A stretch of 64,000 bases of DNA, taken from assembly GCA_017467105.1 (NCBI GenBank), contig JAFTSU010000028.1:79217-143216 (forward strand), given 5' to 3'. Origin of the DNA: Clostridia bacterium (GTDB lineage Bacteria; Bacillota; Clostridia; Oscillospirales; CAG-272). Position numbers and translations under genes: made by a program. The notes under the pieces are model-generated. The model was not told the origin of the DNA. It saw only the letters and a program-made list of their open reading frames with translations, and made no database searches. Shown here one piece after another: positions 42,543 through 51,640 of the stretch; within the stretch, counting starts at the first letter, position 1; the number at the start of each line of letters is the position of its first letter.

Positions 42543-44519
42543 TTAAGTATGGATGGCGCTACCGTCCGCGGTCATTCTTTCACTTTGATTATCGGCGCTG
42601 CCGTCAACGTACCTTGACGCCTGCGTGGTGAAGAGATGATGATAGACGCCTCTTTTCGCCATGAGCTGCTCGTGATTACCGACCTCCGCTACCCGACCGC
42701 CGTCAAGAACTACTATTTTGCTTGCCATCGTTGCGCTGGAGAGGCGGTGAGAAACGAACACGGTGAGCTTGCCCTCGGAAAGCTCGGAGAATCGGTCGAA
42801 CACCTCCTTCTCCGCGATAGCGTCAAGAGACGCTGTAGGCTCGTCAAGTATAAGAATATCAGAGTCCTTGTAAAAGGCACGGGCAACCGACAGCTTCTGC
42901 CACTGACCGCCGGACAGTTCTACACCGTCATCCTCAAATACTCGGGTCAATGGCGTATCGTATCCTACGGGCAGCCGTCGAATAAAACCGTCCGCATCGC
43001 CGTTGTAAGCGGCTGTAGCAATATCCTCGCTCTTATGCTCACCTCTTACGTCTCCGAAGCGTATATTCTCAGATACCGTTTCAGCATACCTGCCAAAGTC
43101 CTGAAAAATGATTCCGAAGAGGTCGTAGAGGGCACCCGTGTCGTATTCTCTAAGATCCCTGCCGTCTAAAAGTATGTATCCCTCGGTAGGATCGTACAGC
43201 CTTGTCAAAAGCTTGATAAGTGTTGTCTTACCCGCTCCGTTAAGTCCTACGAGGACTACGGAATCACCAGCCTCAAGCTTCAGAGAAACGTTATCTATTA
43301 CGTTTTTTTGACTGCCGGGATATCTGAAGGATACGTTCACAAGCTCTACGGTATGGGGCGCGCCCTTCTCGGGCTTCAGAGGCTCGGTGAGTGTGGGAAC
43401 CACGGTGACCTCCTCGGCTGCGAACTCCATCATATTGTTAATAAACAGCGTGCCCTCGTAGATGGTGGCTGTTGCGGTCAGAAGAGTGGTTACGTAGGTA
43501 GAGATAGAGGTAAGCGCTCCCGTGTAGAGCGAATAATCTCCTATCTCACCGCTGTGGAAGATCACACTGTAAGCAACGTAGAGGAAGAGAACGCAGTTGG
43601 CAAGTGTGGACAGGAGACCAACTATCATCTGTGTTGCCCCCTCCTTGACTATAAGACCCTTAAGACCCTTATAATATTTCGCGAACACGGTCTTGTATTT
43701 GCCCATAAAGGTCTTACCGAGACCAAGTATACGTATCTCCTTGACAACATCCTTATTTACCATCAAGCCCGAATAGTAATTCATAGCGCGGCGCTCCTTG
43801 GAGTGATGGCGCATATATCGGAAATTGCGGTTACGGTATACGTAATTCACTATCGCGCCGGGAACGGCGGTGACGATTATTACTATGGGAGCCAGAGGAC
43901 TGAGCGTTGCTAAAACGGCTACGAAGGATACGGCACTGATGCACGCGGAAATCACGCTGAAGGTGGCTGAGAGTATCTGTATCGGACGCATGCCCGCCTC
44001 TCTGTTGGCATTCTCCAGCTTCTCGTAAAACTCGGGGTCGTCAAAGGAGCGCAGGTCAACCTCATTTGCCTTGGCAATTATCTTAAGCTTGATATGATTA
44101 ACCACAAGCTCACCTGCGATACCGGTTATCATTCTGTTTATCCTTCCCGTGATCTTGGAAAGGAACAAATAAATGAAATAGGCTAAAAACAGAAATACCA
44201 AAGGACGCATGGTGACGAAAACATTATCGATCACGCTATCTGTAGCCACAGATCCTATAAGTGATGCTATCTCGTTCAAAAGGTCCTTCGAAATATACGC
44301 ACCCAGCACGGGTAAAACGCCGTCGAAGGCGCAGAGCAGCATCATACCTATAAGCACAATGGGGGACGCTTCCCATACGAGACCGATAATATAGAAAAGG
44401 CGAGTGAAAAATCCGCTTATTCTCTTAAAAACGTAGGACGGAACGTCTGCGAGCCGCTTTGGCTTAGGTATTCCGTCGCCATACTTTTTGGGCGGACGGG
44501 GTGGCATGCCCGGTATCAT
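42543..44519 (-). CDS. ABC exporter, fused membrane and ATP-binding domains
   Basis: A 658-residue half-transporter. Residues about 40-350 form the six-helix exporter domain (PIVLIGMMLLCAFDGVLPVL first). Residues about 385-625 form the ATPase: Walker A LVGLNGAGKTTLIKLL (about 428), Q-loop FGIIFQDFGRYAETV, signature ELSGGQWQKLSVARAFY (about 536), Walker B DILILDEPTASLDA and switch His in VFVSHRLSS. The C-terminal tail has a short polar extension. It is typical of multidrug, lipid or peptide exporters that work as dimers; no partner gene is adjacent, so it may be a homodimer. It is 19 bases after an HTH regulator gene, which may control it. Confidence 0.93.
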   Translation of the reverse strand: MIPGMPPRPPKKYGDGIPKPKRLADVPSYVFKRISGFFTRLFYIIGLVWEASPIVLIGMMLLCAFDGVLPVLGAYISKDLLNEIASLIGSVATDSVIDNVFVTMRPLVFLFLAYFIYLFLSKITGRINRMITGIAGELVVNHIKLKIIAKANEVDLRSFDDPEFYEKLENANREAGMRPIQILSATFSVISACISAVSFVAVLATLSPLAPIVIIVTAVPGAIVNYVYRNRNFRYMRHHSKERRAMNYYSGLMVNKDVVKEIRILGLGKTFMGKYKTVFAKYYKGLKGLIVKEGATQMIVGLLSTLANCVLFLYVAYSVIFHSGEIGDYSLYTGALTSISTYVTTLLTATATIYEGTLFINNMMEFAAEEVTVVPTLTEPLKPEKGAPHTVELVNVSFRYPGSQKNVIDNVSLKLEAGDSVVLVGLNGAGKTTLIKLLTRLYDPTEGYILLDGRDLREYDTGALYDLFGIIFQDFGRYAETVSENIRFGDVRGEHKSEDIATAAYNGDADGFIRRLPVGYDTPLTRVFEDDGVELSGGQWQKLSVARAFYKDSDILILDEPTASLDAIAEKEVFDRFSELSEGKLTVFVSHRLSSATMASKIVVLDGGRVAEVGNHEQLMAKRGVYHHLFTTQASRYVDGSADNQSERMTADGSAIHT

Positions 44520-44538
44520 ATTTTTCTGATCTCCCTTC

Positions 44539-45150
44539 TCATTTTTTCATTCCTGAAGCGGTAATTCCCGGTATAAACAATAACAATACCTGTGCGGGTA
44601 CTCCAACAAGGAAAACGTACCACAGATCAAGACCTGCCGTCGCAAGCACCGTCAGATAAACAGACAGAAGAAGCGACCACAGGAGTAGCGAAACGATGAT
44701 AAAATTCAAGCGTCTCCTTCCCCACACGGAATTGAACACAATCAGCAAAATACTCGACACGGGTATCGGGTAAATATAACAGAGCCACAGAGGATGGGCG
44801 TTTGCTCCAAGTGCCAAGGCAACAACGAACACAGCCGTTGCGAGAACCCATACTCCGATAACGGATATAAGCGATATTATCAAACGGTTTACAGACCTCT
44901 GTCGAAGCTCGTCACGACTGCGGGGAGAGGTATGGGCGCTTACGTCCGTCAAAAGATAATCCACGGTCACGTCAAAATGATCTGCGAGCTGCTTCAAGAC
45001 CAGAATATCCGGTACTGACTCCGCTCTCTCCCACTTGGATACCGCCTTGTCGGTATAATTCAAAACCTCGGCGAGCTGAGCCTGCGTCATTCCGGACTCT
45101 GTGCGCAGGGCAGAAATATTGGCAGCTATTATCGCGTGCAGATCCTGCAT
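44539..45150 (-). CDS. XRE-family regulator with membrane-spanning C-terminus
   Basis: A 203-residue protein that joins an N-terminal XRE-type helix-turn-helix (residues 4-64; RTESGMTQAQLAEVLNYTDKAVSKWERAES) to four predicted membrane helices (LIISLISVIGVWVLATAVFV, PLWLCYIYPIPVSSILLIVF, LNFIIVSLLLWSLLLSVYLT, LWYVFLVGVPAQVLLLFIP). Such membrane-bound HTH proteins often sit beside exporters and sense membrane stress or drug. The start at 45150 has AAAGGAG upstream; an upstream GTG is less likely. It is the first gene of the operon with the ABC exporter. Confidence 0.88.
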   Translation of the reverse strand: MQDLHAIIAANISALRTESGMTQAQLAEVLNYTDKAVSKWERAESVPDILVLKQLADHFDVTVDYLLTDVSAHTSPRSRDELRQRSVNRLIISLISVIGVWVLATAVFVVALALGANAHPLWLCYIYPIPVSSILLIVFNSVWGRRRLNFIIVSLLLWSLLLSVYLTVLATAGLDLWYVFLVGVPAQVLLLFIPGITASGMKK

Positions 45151-45185
45151 AGCGATCTCCTTTCCGGGCAATCCTTTTTAAATTA

Positions 45186-45214
45186 ATTTTACCATAAAAC
45201 TATTTAAAAATCAA
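45186..45214 (-). promoter_or_regulatory. sigma-A-type promoter for the HTH-ABC exporter operon
   Basis: On the minus strand TTGATT (45214-45209) and TAAAAT (45191-45186) are spaced by 17 bases, with a TG extension before the -10 box. Confidence 0.7.
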
Positions 45215-45496
45215 TATTATAATTTAATACGCCAAAACTTTCGGTAAGGAAATGCCGAAAAATCAGCAAGCGGCAAAAACACCGGCACTTTTTTGACACA
45301 ACACCGAAGAGACTTCCAAATTCAAGAGGGGTCTTACTTACGCAAAAAATGCACGATAAGCCTGCCATTGATCATACTCAAAGTTAGTTACAAAAGTCAA
45401 GAGAACTCATTTATAAAAGCCCGAATGGTCTCTCAGCGCAGTAAATTCTCCTATTATGGAGCTCTACCGCCGATGCGGAGCGGCGATAATAATCTG
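45215..45496. other. non-coding gap between phosphodiesterase and HTH gene
   Basis: About 280 bases without a supported gene. It holds a cluster of short G/C stems (GCCG and CGGC words at 45252-45284) and a small CGCCG/CGGCG hairpin near 45470-45486, neither followed by a T-run. An open frame on the plus strand here runs into the opposite-strand phosphodiesterase gene and has no ribosome site. Confidence 0.45.
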
Positions 45497-46006
45497 TTAT
45501 GGGGTATAGGTGCCGTGGGAGAGAAGAATTCCGCTATCGGACAACGTGATCACACCAAAGCTACCACCGGCAAAATAGTCGCCTCCGGCGCTTCCGGGGT
45601 TAAAAAGATATACTCCCTTGCCCGAGGGTAATTCTACGAATTTTTCACACGGGGTATGGGTATGACCGAAAAGGATAAGGTCGGCGCTTCTCTCCTCCGC
45701 TAGTCTGATAATACCGTCGTAGCCGTATTTCACTCCCCAGAGATCGCCGTGAGTAAAGACTATTCTGTAGCCTGCTACGTTGATAGAATCGGTTTTAAGA
45801 GGTCTGTCAGGGAGAACGGTAGTTGATGGATCGCAGTTACCTCTGACGTATAACCACTTACGGCGATAATCGGTGAGGGCGTGACTCTCCACCTCGGATA
45901 AGCCGTCGCCAAGATGAATGACCAGCTCTGCGTCCGGGTGCATAGTGAGCGCTGAACGAATAGCTCTGTCATCGCCGTGGGAATCGGAAAAGCATAAAAT
46001 TTTCAT
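45497..46006 (-). CDS. YfcE/MJ0936-family metallophosphodiesterase
   Basis: A 169-residue calcineurin-like phosphoesterase. All metal-site motifs are present: LCFSDSHGDDR (residues 4-14), VIHLGDGLSE, VRGNCDPST, FTHGDLWG and FGHTHTPC. The size fits the YfcE/MJ0936 group, which cleaves phosphodiesters in vitro; the natural substrate is not settled. The start at 46006 has a GGAGAT site and matches the family opening MKILCFSDSHG. It is separated from the divergent small-protein cassette by 136 bases. Confidence 0.92.
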   Translation of the reverse strand: MKILCFSDSHGDDRAIRSALTMHPDAELVIHLGDGLSEVESHALTDYRRKWLYVRGNCDPSTTVLPDRPLKTDSINVAGYRIVFTHGDLWGVKYGYDGIIRLAEERSADLILFGHTHTPCEKFVELPSGKGVYLFNPGSAGGDYFAGGSFGVITLSDSGILLSHGTYTP

Positions 46007-46142
46007 AAATATCTCCGGGATTATTATCTGATAAAGCTCTGTACAAAAGTTAGGTGAATAATGTACGGTCGATGGGATCACCCGTTAACCTTTTTCCGCT
46101 TAACGCATAGAATATAACAAACGAAAAAACAAAGGGGGATAT

Positions 46143-46358
46143 ATGAGAATAAACAAAGATGAGCTTGAAAGGCTCGCAAGACTGCCCGACGATCAGCTGT
46201 GGGCAGAGATAGTGAGAGTAGGTCGAGCGCACGGCTTCAGCCTACCTGAGAGCACACCGCCTCATAGTGAGCTTGAGAAGTTAAGAGCCGCCGTAACCGG
46301 CGCAAAGCTGAATCTGGGCGAGGCTATGCGTGTTCTAAGTAATTATAAAAAGGGGTAA
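46143..46358 (+). CDS. small uncharacterised protein, first of a three-gene cassette
   Basis: A 71-residue soluble, charged protein (MRINKDELERLARLPDDQLW onward) with no signal peptide or membrane segment. It is predicted to be all helical, with a P-rich break (LPESTPPHSEL) in the middle and a helix ending EAMRVLSNYKKG. I do not recognise a characterised family. A very strong ribosome site (AAAGGGGGA) precedes it. A weak promoter is possible (TTAACC, 17-base spacer, TAGAAT near 46084-46112). It is followed 5 bases later by the second gene, so translation is probably coupled. Confidence 0.7.
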   Translation: MRINKDELERLARLPDDQLWAEIVRVGRAHGFSLPESTPPHSELEKLRAAVTGAKLNLGEAMRVLSNYKKG

Positions 46359-46363
46359 GGTGG

Positions 46364-46699
46364 ATGGCCACACCCGATATAGCAAGAATAGTAAGTCTGA
46401 TAATGGAAAATCCAAAGCTTATTGAGGAAATATCCAGCCTGGCGCGTGCGGAAGAAGAAACACCCGAGTCACAAGAGGCAGAGGCGGTGAAAGCCGTCCC
46501 CGAGTCAGCAAAAGAAAACCAAAAGGCAGATGACGCTCCTGTTTTCTCGACTGTGGAAAAAACGGAAAACGGGGGTGACTTAAAGCACCGTTCACGCCTG
46601 CTGTGCGCTCTTAAGCCCTACGTATCAAGGGAAAGAGCCCACGCAATAGACTCTATGCTATCCATCGTAGAGATACTTGATCTTATGAAAAGGAGGTAA
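46364..46699 (+). CDS. small uncharacterised protein, second of the cassette
   Basis: A 111-residue cytosolic protein. An N-terminal helix (DIARIVSLIMENPKLIEEIS) is followed by an acidic low-complexity linker rich in Glu, Ala and Pro (about 28-72), then a basic helical C-terminal segment (HRSRLLCALKPYVSRERAHA, IDSMLSIVEILDLMKRR). The two helical ends joined by a flexible acidic linker suggest an adaptor or binding protein, but no function is known. It starts 5 bases after the first gene and ends 4 bases before the third. Confidence 0.7.
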   Translation: MATPDIARIVSLIMENPKLIEEISSLARAEEETPESQEAEAVKAVPESAKENQKADDAPVFSTVEKTENGGDLKHRSRLLCALKPYVSRERAHAIDSMLSIVEILDLMKRR

Positions 46700-46703
46700 A
46701 CAG

Positions 46704-47060
46704 ATGTACTCAAGAAGCTACCGCGACGATGGCAATGGGCGACCTCTCCCACCTCCAAACTACGATGGAACAGCCTTTATGAATGATAAAATTGATGAAA
46801 AAATCGACACGGGTGGGTGTGTAGAGGAAAATACGTCAAATAGCGAGACTCAAGCACCCGAGACAGCGGAGGTCTTCTCCGGACTCGGCTCTATCCTGCC
46901 GAAGAGCCTTCTTGGATTATTCTCCGGCGGTGGAATCAAGCTTCCGAGAATTGGAGTTGAGGAGATACTGATAATAGCAACAGCGCTCTTTCTCTTCTTC
47001 TCCGGCGATGGAGATAAGGAGTGTGCCGTGTTGCTCCTTCTGCTTCTGCTTGTAAACTAA
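46704..47060 (+). CDS. small membrane-associated protein with Leu-rich tail, third of the cassette
   Basis: A 118-residue protein. The N-terminal 70 residues are polar and probably disordered (GNGRPLPPPNYDGTAFMND). A glycine-rich stretch (GLLGLFSGGGIKLPRIG) leads to two short hydrophobic segments (EEILIIATALFLFFSG and CAVLLLLLLLVN) separated by the acidic DGDKE. The tail is probably a membrane hairpin with its acidic turn exposed. No family is recognised. The ribosome site AGGAGGTAA lies inside the end of the second gene. It is followed by a hairpin. Confidence 0.7.
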   Translation: MYSRSYRDDGNGRPLPPPNYDGTAFMNDKIDEKIDTGGCVEENTSNSETQAPETAEVFSGLGSILPKSLLGLFSGGGIKLPRIGVEEILIIATALFLFFSGDGDKECAVLLLLLLLVN

Positions 47061-47078
47061 GCCTACATAGGTTTAATT

Positions 47079-47110
47079 GAGGGTAGCTCGGCTTATGCCG
47101 GACTACCCTC
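47079..47110. terminator. hairpin between the cassette and polC
   Basis: GAGGGTAG pairs with CTACCCTC, with an inner CGGC/GCCG stem. The following T content is modest (TGGTATTATT), so termination strength is uncertain. It lies between convergent genes. Confidence 0.6.
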
Positions 47111-47176
47111 TGGTATTATTGAAATAACTATTGGATAAATATGCGTGAAGTAAAAAACGGTGCGCCCTAAGCATTA

Positions 47177-50100
47177 TCAGAAGAGCGAGAACTGATTTGT
47201 CTCCGAGAGACCGTCAAGCACGTGGTTGCGCCTGAGAAGCTCCACTACTGCCTTGGAAATTCCGGTGTGCTGACGAAGATCCTCGATTGAGTAGATGTCG
47301 TGAGCGTCTCTTGCGGCTATAATTCTGTCCGCCGCCTTATCGCCAAGACCCGGCAGCGAGTTAAAAGGCATTCTGATCCTGCCGTTCTCCGGAAGGAATG
47401 ACGTAGCGTCGGATCTCTTCAGATCCACGTTCATAAACTTGACACCTCGCGCCATCGCCTCTCTGACAAGATACAGCGTCTGGCAGGTTTCATTATCCTT
47501 TGCAGTCGCCTCGTTGCCCTTCTCCTCAAGCTCCTTGATGGTTGCCGAAACTCCCTCGTAGCCTCTGCCTACTATCTCCGCATCGAAGCCGCCGGGGGCA
47601 ACCGAGAGAAATGCTGCGTAGAACTCCATAGGATAGTATATCTTGTACCATACAAGACGGATCGCCGACATAACGTATGCGGCGGCGTGCGCCTTCGGGA
47701 ACATGTATTTTATCTTAAGGCAGGAGTCGATATACCACTCGGGAACGTTATTCGCCCTCATAGTCTCCTTCCACTCCTCAGTAAGACCCTTGCCCTTACG
47801 TACGCTCTCCATTATTTTAAAGGAGGTGGAGTTATCGAGACCGTAGCGGATAAGCGCGTTCATAATATCGTCACGGCAACCGATAACGCCGGAAATATCG
47901 CATATTCCGCTCTTGATAAGCTCGTCCGCGTTTCCAAGCCAGCAGCCCGTGCCGTGTGTCAGTCCCGATATCTGCAGAAGATCTGCAAAATTCTTCGGCT
48001 TAGCGTCAAGAAGCACCTGCTGTAAGAACCTGGTGCCGAACTCGGGTATACCGAAGGTGGCGAGCTGAGAGTTGCCGATATCCGAAGGAGTGATGCCAAG
48101 GGGTTTGGTAGACGTGAAGATCTCGTAAATGGTCTTGTCGTTCATCTTTACGTCAAGAACGCTTGTGTTCGTGTACTTCTCAAGCATCTTGTACTTTGTG
48201 GGAATATCGTGTCCAAGCTCGTCAAGCTTAAGTATCGTATCATGAAGATAGGTAAACTGGAAGTGAGTGGTTATTATTGAAGAATTGGGGTCGTCTGCGG
48301 GGTGCTGGACGGGAGTGAAATCATAGATATCATACTCCTTAGGCACAACTATGATACCGCCGGGATGCTGACCCGTGGTTCTCTTGATACCCACCAAATT
48401 GGTTACCATATGGGATATTTCCGCCTTCGGAATCTTGATCTTACGCTCCTCGAGATACTTGCTGATATAGCCCCAAGCTGTCTTATCTGCGAGAGTACCC
48501 GTGGTACCCGCGCGGAAGACCTGGCCTTGTCCGAACAGCTCCTCGGTGTACTTGTGGACCTTGCCCTGCACGTCACCAGAGAAGTTCAGGTCGATATCGG
48601 GGGATTTATCTCCGTAGAAGCCTAGAAACGTCTCGAATGGGATATTGTGGCCGTCCTGGTAGAGCATCTCGCCGCAGACGGGACATTTTTTATCCGGAAG
48701 GTCGAAGCCGGAGCCGACCGATCCGTCGGTGAAGAACTCACTGTATCTGCACTTTTTGCATCTGTAGTGCGGGGGTAGCGGATTGACCTCGGAAATTCCT
48801 GACATCGTGGCAACGAATGACGATCCCACTGAGCCTCGTGAGCCTACCTGATAGCCGAGGCTCTCCGAGTATGCCACAAGCTTGACCGCGATCATATAAA
48901 GCACGGCAAAGCCGTTTTTGATAATAGATGTAAGCTCCCTCTCAAGCCTCTTCTCTACCACCTCTGGCAGCTCGTCACCGTACCAATCGTGCGCCCTCTT
49001 CCAGCAGGAGCTTTCAAGCTCCTCCTTAGCGCCGGGAAGGTCTGGCTCATATCTGCCCTCCGGTATGGGACGGATATGCTCGCACATATCGGCGATCTTT
49101 CCGGGGTTCTCTATTACGACCAGGCGAGCGTCCTCTTCTCCGAGATAGGCAAACTCTGCCAGCATCTCGTCAGTGGTTCTGAGATATATAGGCATATCCT
49201 TATCCGCGTCGGAGAATTTCTGCCCGGCAAGAAGTATGCGACGGTAGATCTCATCCTCGCGGTTAACGAAGTGAGCGTCACAGGTTGCGCATACCGGCTT
49301 GCCCAGCTTTTTGCCAAGAGCGAGTATACGTCGATTTATATCCTTGAGCGCCTCCTCGTCACGAACTCTTCCCTCGTCTATAAGGAAGCGGTTATTACAT
49401 AGAGGCTGGATCTCGAGATAATCGTAGAAGGTGGCTATCTCCTCTATCTCCTGGTTGCTTCTGCCGTCTAAGATAGCCTTATAAAGCTCACCCGCCTCAC
49501 AAGCCGAGCCTATGATCAGTCCCTCTCGGTACTGCTCTATAACGGATTTCGGCATACGGGGGAAGCGTTTATAGTAATTCAAGTAGCTGAAGGATATAAG
49601 CTTATAGAGGTTCTTGAGTCCTACCTTATTCTGCGCGAATATGACCATATGATGACAGGGCAGCTTAAGAGGATCGGTCTTCTCACTCATAGCCTCTACC
49701 ATATCGGTAAAGTTAAACACGCCCTCGCTCTTCAGTCTGGTCTGCATAACGAAGAAGACCTCTGCAAGTATGCGAGCGTCGTCGCTGGCTCTGTGATGGT
49801 GGAACTCGGGAAGCTTATAATGCTCCGCTATTATATCCAGCTTATGTCTCTTAAGCTCGGGATTTACGTACTTGGAGAGTCCGACCGTGTCGAGATAAGT
49901 GTTCTCGAAGGGTATTTCCCAGCGCTCTGCCGCAACTCTGACAAAGCCAACGTCAAAGTTCGCGTTATGAGCGATGAGAAGCCTGTCCCCTGCGAACTCA
50001 AGGAAGCTCTGCAGCGCCTCTTTTTCCTTTGGCGCACCCTTTACCATGTCGTCGGTTATGGAGGTAAGCTCTGTGATCTCCGCGGATATCGGAACCTCCG

Positions 50101-51598
50101 GATCAACGAAGGTATCGAAGGTCTCGATGACCTTGCCGCTCTTTATCTTCACCGCGCCTATCTCTATAATACGGCAGGTAAGATTGGAAAGGCCTGTGGT
50201 CTCAAGGTCAAACACTATCATCTCATCCTCGAAATCGGGATAGCTTGAGCCGAAAACGCATCTCTCGGTATCGTTTACGTAATATGCCTCGATACCGTAT
50301 AGGATCTTCAGATCGCTGCCGGAGCGTTCCTTGGCAAGCATTATCTCGGGGAATGACTGAACGTTGCCGTGGTCGGTAACCGCAATAGCCTTGTGACCCC
50401 AGCGGATAGCCGTATCGACCATCTGTTGCGGTGTGATCAACGCGTCCATCTGGGACATATTGGTATGAAGATGGAGCTCAACTCTCTTTTCGGGAGCATT
50501 GTCGGCGCGCTCAATAACCTTGATACGCTTGACTCCTATGGGAGATAGGGTTGGCTCGTTGTCAAATCGGTCGATCTGCACCCTGCCCATTACCGCAAGC
50601 TGAAGAAGCTTTTTCTTTCCCTTTTTGACTGCGCCCTCAAGCTCGAGCACCCAATCAAGCTGATCGTTTGGCAGCGCCTTCTTGATATAGATGGCGGATG
50701 CGCCGTCAGAGATACCTACGGTGCAATTGGTTTTATCTCCCGCTCTGGTCTCCTTCATCGTCACCTCAAACACCGTGCCGAGAAGTACGACCCTGCCCTT
50801 TGGAGCAACGTCTGAGAGCGGAGTGGGTTCAATTATATCAAAATCGTCGCCGAACACCTGCTCGGGAGATGAGAAATCGTAGGTAGTGGCGCCAATACGA
50901 TAGGTGGTGTCGTTCATCACCTCAACGCTGCCGGTGGCTGAAGAAATGCCTGCGCGCGCCTCAAAATCGTAATACGGATCGGACTCACGAAGAGAGGTCT
51001 CTCTGGCTATCCTCTGCTCCTCACGCTCCTTGATGGCACGCTCTCTGCCCTCTGCCTCGGCGCGAACGATAGCCTCTGCTCTGCGACGCTCGAGCTCCGC
51101 GTGACGTGCCTGTGCGCCCTCGCCCACCGAAACGGTTACGCGGCGCTTGATGCCGTATCTGCTGAATAGAATATTTGAAAGTATCTCCTCGGTATTAGCT
51201 CCTCTGACGAACTCAACGCCGGAAAGAGAATAGGGTATGTATACACGGATCTCCTCGTCGTTCATTTCATAATGTGCTCCGTTGAAGAAGCCCGAGGTAA
51301 CAGCGCCACAGAGATCCGCCTCAAGAGCGATCTCTCCGAAATATTCAAGTCTGAAGCACTCGGAGGGGAAATGAGGGAGTATTTTGAAGCTCTCAGCACC
51401 GTAAATGGCACGGCAATCCTCCTCTATATCGTAGATAAGCTCCGCGCTCTCGTGAGAGTCAAAGCTCATCTCGATCTCAAAGCGCAAGGGCTCCTTGATC
51501 ATTCTGGGCACTACGTTACGCGCCCGATCAAGAAGTGCTGCTTTTTCATCTGTTGGAGAGTATCTGGAAAAAACGTCCAAAAACCTTCTCTGTTGCAT
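47177..51598 (-). CDS. polC: DNA polymerase III alpha subunit, Gram-positive PolC type
   Basis: A 1473-residue replicative polymerase with built-in proofreading, slightly longer than Bacillus PolC. Order: N-terminal domain (1 to about 250); OB fold (GRVVLLGTVFEVTMKETRA, about 268); first PHP part (VELHLHTNMSQMD, about 373, IAVTDHGN); DEDDh exonuclease (MIVFDLETTGLSNL at about 461, LLIAHNANFDVGFV, HRASDDARI); second PHP part; zinc site (CKKCRYSEFF and CPVCGE, near 947); palm with PDIDLNFSGDVQ (about 1003); fingers and C-terminal helix-hairpin-helix (LPGLGDKAADRIIAAR). It is intact and follows ispG in the same direction (42-base gap). Confidence 0.97.
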   Translation of the reverse strand: MQQRRFLDVFSRYSPTDEKAALLDRARNVVPRMIKEPLRFEIEMSFDSHESAELIYDIEEDCRAIYGAESFKILPHFPSECFRLEYFGEIALEADLCGAVTSGFFNGAHYEMNDEEIRVYIPYSLSGVEFVRGANTEEILSNILFSRYGIKRRVTVSVGEGAQARHAELERRRAEAIVRAEAEGRERAIKEREEQRIARETSLRESDPYYDFEARAGISSATGSVEVMNDTTYRIGATTYDFSSPEQVFGDDFDIIEPTPLSDVAPKGRVVLLGTVFEVTMKETRAGDKTNCTVGISDGASAIYIKKALPNDQLDWVLELEGAVKKGKKKLLQLAVMGRVQIDRFDNEPTLSPIGVKRIKVIERADNAPEKRVELHLHTNMSQMDALITPQQMVDTAIRWGHKAIAVTDHGNVQSFPEIMLAKERSGSDLKILYGIEAYYVNDTERCVFGSSYPDFEDEMIVFDLETTGLSNLTCRIIEIGAVKIKSGKVIETFDTFVDPEVPISAEITELTSITDDMVKGAPKEKEALQSFLEFAGDRLLIAHNANFDVGFVRVAAERWEIPFENTYLDTVGLSKYVNPELKRHKLDIIAEHYKLPEFHHHRASDDARILAEVFFVMQTRLKSEGVFNFTDMVEAMSEKTDPLKLPCHHMVIFAQNKVGLKNLYKLISFSYLNYYKRFPRMPKSVIEQYREGLIIGSACEAGELYKAILDGRSNQEIEEIATFYDYLEIQPLCNNRFLIDEGRVRDEEALKDINRRILALGKKLGKPVCATCDAHFVNREDEIYRRILLAGQKFSDADKDMPIYLRTTDEMLAEFAYLGEEDARLVVIENPGKIADMCEHIRPIPEGRYEPDLPGAKEELESSCWKRAHDWYGDELPEVVEKRLERELTSIIKNGFAVLYMIAVKLVAYSESLGYQVGSRGSVGSSFVATMSGISEVNPLPPHYRCKKCRYSEFFTDGSVGSGFDLPDKKCPVCGEMLYQDGHNIPFETFLGFYGDKSPDIDLNFSGDVQGKVHKYTEELFGQGQVFRAGTTGTLADKTAWGYISKYLEERKIKIPKAEISHMVTNLVGIKRTTGQHPGGIIVVPKEYDIYDFTPVQHPADDPNSSIITTHFQFTYLHDTILKLDELGHDIPTKYKMLEKYTNTSVLDVKMNDKTIYEIFTSTKPLGITPSDIGNSQLATFGIPEFGTRFLQQVLLDAKPKNFADLLQISGLTHGTGCWLGNADELIKSGICDISGVIGCRDDIMNALIRYGLDNSTSFKIMESVRKGKGLTEEWKETMRANNVPEWYIDSCLKIKYMFPKAHAAAYVMSAIRLVWYKIYYPMEFYAAFLSVAPGGFDAEIVGRGYEGVSATIKELEEKGNEATAKDNETCQTLYLVREAMARGVKFMNVDLKRSDATSFLPENGRIRMPFNSLPGLGDKAADRIIAARDAHDIYSIEDLRQHTGISKAVVELLRRNHVLDGLSETNQFSLF

Positions 51599-51640
51599 CT
51601 TTATCTTCCGTTTCCTTTTTGAATGTTTGCCCGAATGACG

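Noticed and set aside
45293..45631. A 112-codon plus-strand frame in the gap before the phosphodiesterase
   Set aside because: It has no ribosome site or promoter, no recognisable residue pattern, and its last 45 codons lie antisense to the well-supported phosphodiesterase gene.
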